From Rhizophlyctis rosea (Eukaryota > Chytridiomycota > Chytridiomycetes > Rhizophlyctidales > Rhizophlyctidaceae): a stretch of 23,342 nucleotides of DNA. The stretch is from NCBI GenBank assembly GCA_027596075.1, contig JADGJC010000178.1:57285-80626 (forward strand), in the 5' to 3' direction. Shown here one piece after another: positions 20,014-23,342 of this stretch; positions within the stretch are counted from its first letter, which is position 1; the number at the start of each line of letters is the position of its first letter. The notes beneath the pieces were generated by a model. The model did not search any database, was not told where the DNA came from, and saw only the letters and a list, made by a program, of their open reading frames with translations. The position numbers and the translations under genes are program-made.

Positions 20014-23000
20014 CTACCTCCCCCGAAAATCCCCACTCCCCCTCCCACCCCTCTCGAATATAACCACCCCACCACCCGCCACGCCCCTCCCCAACGACGC
20101 CCGTCCCTGTTGCGGCTGCTTGGCGGAAACGCCCAAAAACTGTCTCGTAGCCGGACAGTTGTATAACGTCGGATGCAGCGCTACGAAACGCAGGAAATGT
20201 GTGAAGAGCGTGTGTCGGTGGTGGACGGTTTGTGAGGAAAAGCGGTCTGTGCAAAGAAAAAGGGGGAATGTGAGCTTTTGTGAGAAGGGGGAAGGGGAAG
20301 GAGGGGCAAAAAAGAGGGAGAAAGGAGGGAAGACGTACCGAAGAAAGATTTCTTAGGAAACTCCGGCCACCCCGTCACATGCCGATACTTCAACAGCAAC
20401 GTCTCATAAAACGTCCGAAACTCCCGATACCGTTTCCGCACCGTCAACGTCGTCGCAGACGAGTTATTGTACATCGGTATGTCAGGTCTCAACAACTGCA
20501 AAAGATGAAGAAACTGCCGTGATGAGGAAAAGAAAAAAAAAAAAAAAAGGACAGATTCCCGAACCAAAAACAAGAAAACCCCAATCCCCCCAAAACGCCA
20601 AACAAAGCACCGCAAAAACTCAAAAACATACCTTGACAGTAACACTATAACTCGTATACCCCCCTCCCGCTCCCACCCCCACTCCTAACTTCCCAAACTT
20701 CTTCCCCTTCTCCCCACCCTCACTCCCAACACTCACAAACTCTCCAACATCAACAAAAACCCCCAACCGCCAAAACTCCACGGGCACCGGTCCCACCATC
20801 ACCGCCGGCGGCGGTAACATCATACTGACGTCGGAGCCGCCGCTCCACCTTTTATGGGAGTAGGATGTGGAGCGCGGGGTGGAGATGACAGTGGAGGATG
20901 AGGAGTCGCGGTTGACTGTGGAGATTGAGAGAATTGTGGACGTGTCGTCGTCCGGTCCCAGAATATCAGAAACGTTAGGTGATGACGGAGCGTCGAGGGA
21001 GATGTTGATATCCGACCGTGTTGATGGGCCGGGGCGATACACCCGGTACTGTGGTCCAATATCCGATCTCAGTGACTGAGAATGCGAATGCGAATGTTTT
21101 GGAGGTGCGGGACGGTGCAAGTCAATCCCTCTTCTCGGTGCCGACGAGATGGTTAGAATGGATGTTGAGGATGATGTACGTGTTGGTTGTGGTGGTGTTT
21201 CATTCGTGGGGGATGTGGAGCCGAAGCCGAAGCCAAAGGATGCGGCGAGGGAGGCGACGGAAGATAGCATGGGACTTTGGGCGGTGAGGGATGTTATGCT
21301 TGATGTGTCAGCGTTACCAATGTCACTCTCCCTCGGCGGATCCCTTGGCAAATCATCAAACACATCCCTCAAATGCCTACTATACACGTCTCCATCCTCT
21401 TCTTCCTCCTCCCCCTCCCCCAAACGCCCATCTCCATCCTCAAACTCCTCCTCCCTCCCTTCATCCGTATGACTCTCTGTCTCCGCCTCACTCTCCCCAT
21501 CCCCCCGACTCGTCGCCCGGTCCGTGCTACACTCACTCGCAGCATCAACACCATACGCCCATCCTTTTGTTTTACGGCGAATGAAGTTACCTTGCCCGTG
21601 GTACTCCTCGCCGTGGTGTTCATCCGACGGCGCAAAGTAGCGCGCTCCGGGCGTGGCGACGTTGGAGGAGAAGGAGGAGGATATGGAGCATGTTGTTGTG
21701 GGCGATTGGTTTAATTCGGAGGTTGAACCGGGACGGCGGAGTGAGTTGTTGCGGTGGGTTGTTATGCGGAGTTGTTGCGTGGAGGGTTTGCGGCGGCGTT
21801 GGAGGCTGGATTGGCGCGTTGGTTGGGTGCGGATTGGTGGGGGGTCTTGGCGTAGGGGGCCGAAGAAGGCTTTGGTGGCGGATGTGAATAGGCCTAGGAA
21901 GGAGGTGTCGGTGTCCAGGGGGGTGGAGTCTTCCTCTGCTGCGGATGCTGATAGAGTTGAGGACCGGCGGGAGTGGTGGCGTTGGAGCGTTGCGGGGTTT
22001 GGTCTGTCGTAAGAGTCGACCGTGGCGGCGCGGGTTCGGGTTTGACCGTAGATGTTGGGACGGGGGAAGGCGACTGACCAGATCTCGGAACTGAAGTAGG
22101 ATTGGACGTTGTCGTAATTGCTCCTATCTTCTAAATCGCTTCGACCGAAGGCACTGTCGCTAGTTTCGTATTTGGTGGTTGATGCGCTCATGTTAGATAG
22201 ATTGGCTGTGGACACATTGGCAGCAACGTCCATGGGTATATGAGAAGCCGGGGACCCAAATCGGTCCGAAGCACTCGGGTATCTTATTGCTGCGGGTTGT
22301 CTGGCCAGTGAAAAATCGTTTGAGCTTCGAGAAGCTGCATTTGCGGTAGTAGTAGTTGAAAGGTGCGCGAAATAGCTTTCCGGCCTGCTGGTTGATGGAA
22401 GAGGAGAAGTCTCGAAAGATGATCGTACGGGGGAGGAGACAATGGGGCTTTCTGATATGGTATCCAGGACTGGTGGTAGGTGTGTTGTGCGGATTGTTGG
22501 ATGGTGAGTATATTTTGGGATATCTACTTGCGCAGGAACGTATGACGCGATGTGTCGTGTTTCATCTGCTGGCGATCCTATGACTGGTGTCGTCGGCTCG
22601 TTCTCGACTACAGATGCATCGCTGCTGTGATAGTACCGCTTCTCATCGGCACCCTCTTCGTCAAACGACACCACATCTTCAGATCCCGAATCAACCCTAA
22701 TGTCCGGAAATGGAACGTCCTTCCCATCTTCCGATGAGATCAACCCCTCGTCATGCCCGACGTCGGCCACATCCGCTATTTCATCACGTCTCTGCCCCAC
22801 CTCAACCAACCTCTCGTGCTCCCTTTTCACAATCGCCACCGCATCATATGCTCCCTCCACCGATGCGACGGGACTGCCTATCACTCCGTTCACCTGATTG
22901 CCAGCTTCCAGTGTTGGCATATGTGAGAGGGCGGCACTCAGGGCGTCAACAAAGAGGGTCGCGAAGATGGGATCTTCTTTTTGTTCGACATCCGGCTGGA

Positions 23001-23067
23001 TCACGGACGGGATTGGTGCAACCGTTGGATGTATGGGATTGAAGGAATATTGCAGAGGAATCGCCAT
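20014..23067 (-). CDS. PX-domain protein with long disordered N-terminus, three exons
   Basis: The exons are 23067-20632, 20495-20339 and 20246-20014, with introns of 136 and 92 nt. Phases 0 and 1 join cleanly, giving about 941 aa. Residues 1 to about 755 are rich in Ser, Thr and Pro with acidic tracts (EGEEEEEDGD) and look disordered. A phosphoinositide-binding PX domain follows, at about 760-910, and is interrupted by both introns. It has YTSYSVTV at the end of exon 1, the basic KRYREF motif (833-838) that in this family contacts the lipid headgroup, then WPEFPKK, then a final helix pair with HHRHTLFTHFLRFV and HPTLY. A Gly/Arg-rich tail ends at 20014. The protein probably acts at PI3P-bearing endosomal membranes, like other PX proteins. 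No BAR, SH3 or kinase domain is seen. The long exon alternates between C-rich and G-rich blocks of codons. Confidence 0.85.
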
Positions 23068-23255
23068 GCAAGGGGATGGTACGCGTGTTATGTGATGCCC
23101 TTATGTGATCGGGTCGGATTTTGTTTGAAGATGTGATGGAAGAAGCCTGAAATTGCGTAAAATCTGGAAGGTATCGGCAAAGTCTTAGGCATTCATACTT
23201 CTCATCTTCTCCATGTTCGTCAATCAATGGATGACTGCCAATCCGGGGCAGCCTG

Positions 23256-23342
23256 CCCCCCCCCCCCACACCACCACCCACCCCCCAAAAAAACCCCCAC
23301 AACCCCCCCATATCCACCCGCAAAATCCCCCCCACCCCCCAC
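23256..23342. repeat. C-rich low-complexity window edge
   Basis: From a run of 12 C at 23256-23267 to the end, the + strand is nearly all C and A. The complementary strand therefore has several G tracts able to form a quadruplex. It mirrors the G-rich left edge in inverted orientation. It lies upstream of the PX gene start. It is not a telomere repeat. Confidence 0.6.

Noticed and set aside
23256..23342. Telomere
   Set aside because: No regular repeat unit, and the strand orientation (G-rich 5' left edge) is opposite to a telomere.
1..23342. CRISPR array, bacterial operon or prophage
   Set aside because: No regular spaced repeats, no ribosome-binding sites; genes have spliceosomal introns.

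Overview
The window looks like nuclear DNA of an early-diverging fungus, most likely a chytrid. This is an inference. It rests on short GT-AG introns (about 45-135 nt), an exportin-4-like gene (a family missing from ordinary yeasts), a eukaryotic tRNA-Arg with internal A/B boxes, a PX-domain protein, and a protein with a TIR-like N-terminus and kinesin-light-chain-type TPRs. Both window edges are G- or C-rich low-complexity DNA, as at contig ends.

Layout. 1-1439: 3' end of an exportin-4-like gene (+), four exons visible. 1440-7559: about 6 kb with no gene I can defend, only scattered open fragments and one tRNA-like Pol III box pair. 7560-8892: an unrecognised spliced gene (+) whose last exon is clearly coding but carries a one-base frame break. 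9103-13994: a cluster of four small two-exon paralogues (A -, B +, C -, D +), arranged as two divergent pairs that meet tail to tail. Each has a tiny first exon, a phase-0 intron and a second exon holding an N-terminal helix followed by a domain that resembles a Myb/SANT-type helix-turn-helix. 14408-14480: tRNA-Arg(CCG) (-). 15343-17102: TIR-like/TPR gene (+) with a one-base frame break in the TPR array. 17757-18413: small three-exon gene (+) with an N-terminal acylation signature. 18824-19330: small candidate gene (+), possibly a remote relative of the cluster. 20014-23067: PX-domain protein gene (-), three exons.

The most interesting item is the 9.1-14.0 kb cluster. It shows a shared gene structure, shared motif positions and strongly diverged sequence, and looks like a lineage-specific family of small putative DNA-binding proteins. 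A second pattern is genome-style: confidently coding exons run from C-ending codons at the 5' side to G-ending codons at the 3' side, and the long PX exon does so in repeated blocks. Nothing in the sequence ties the separate genes into one pathway.
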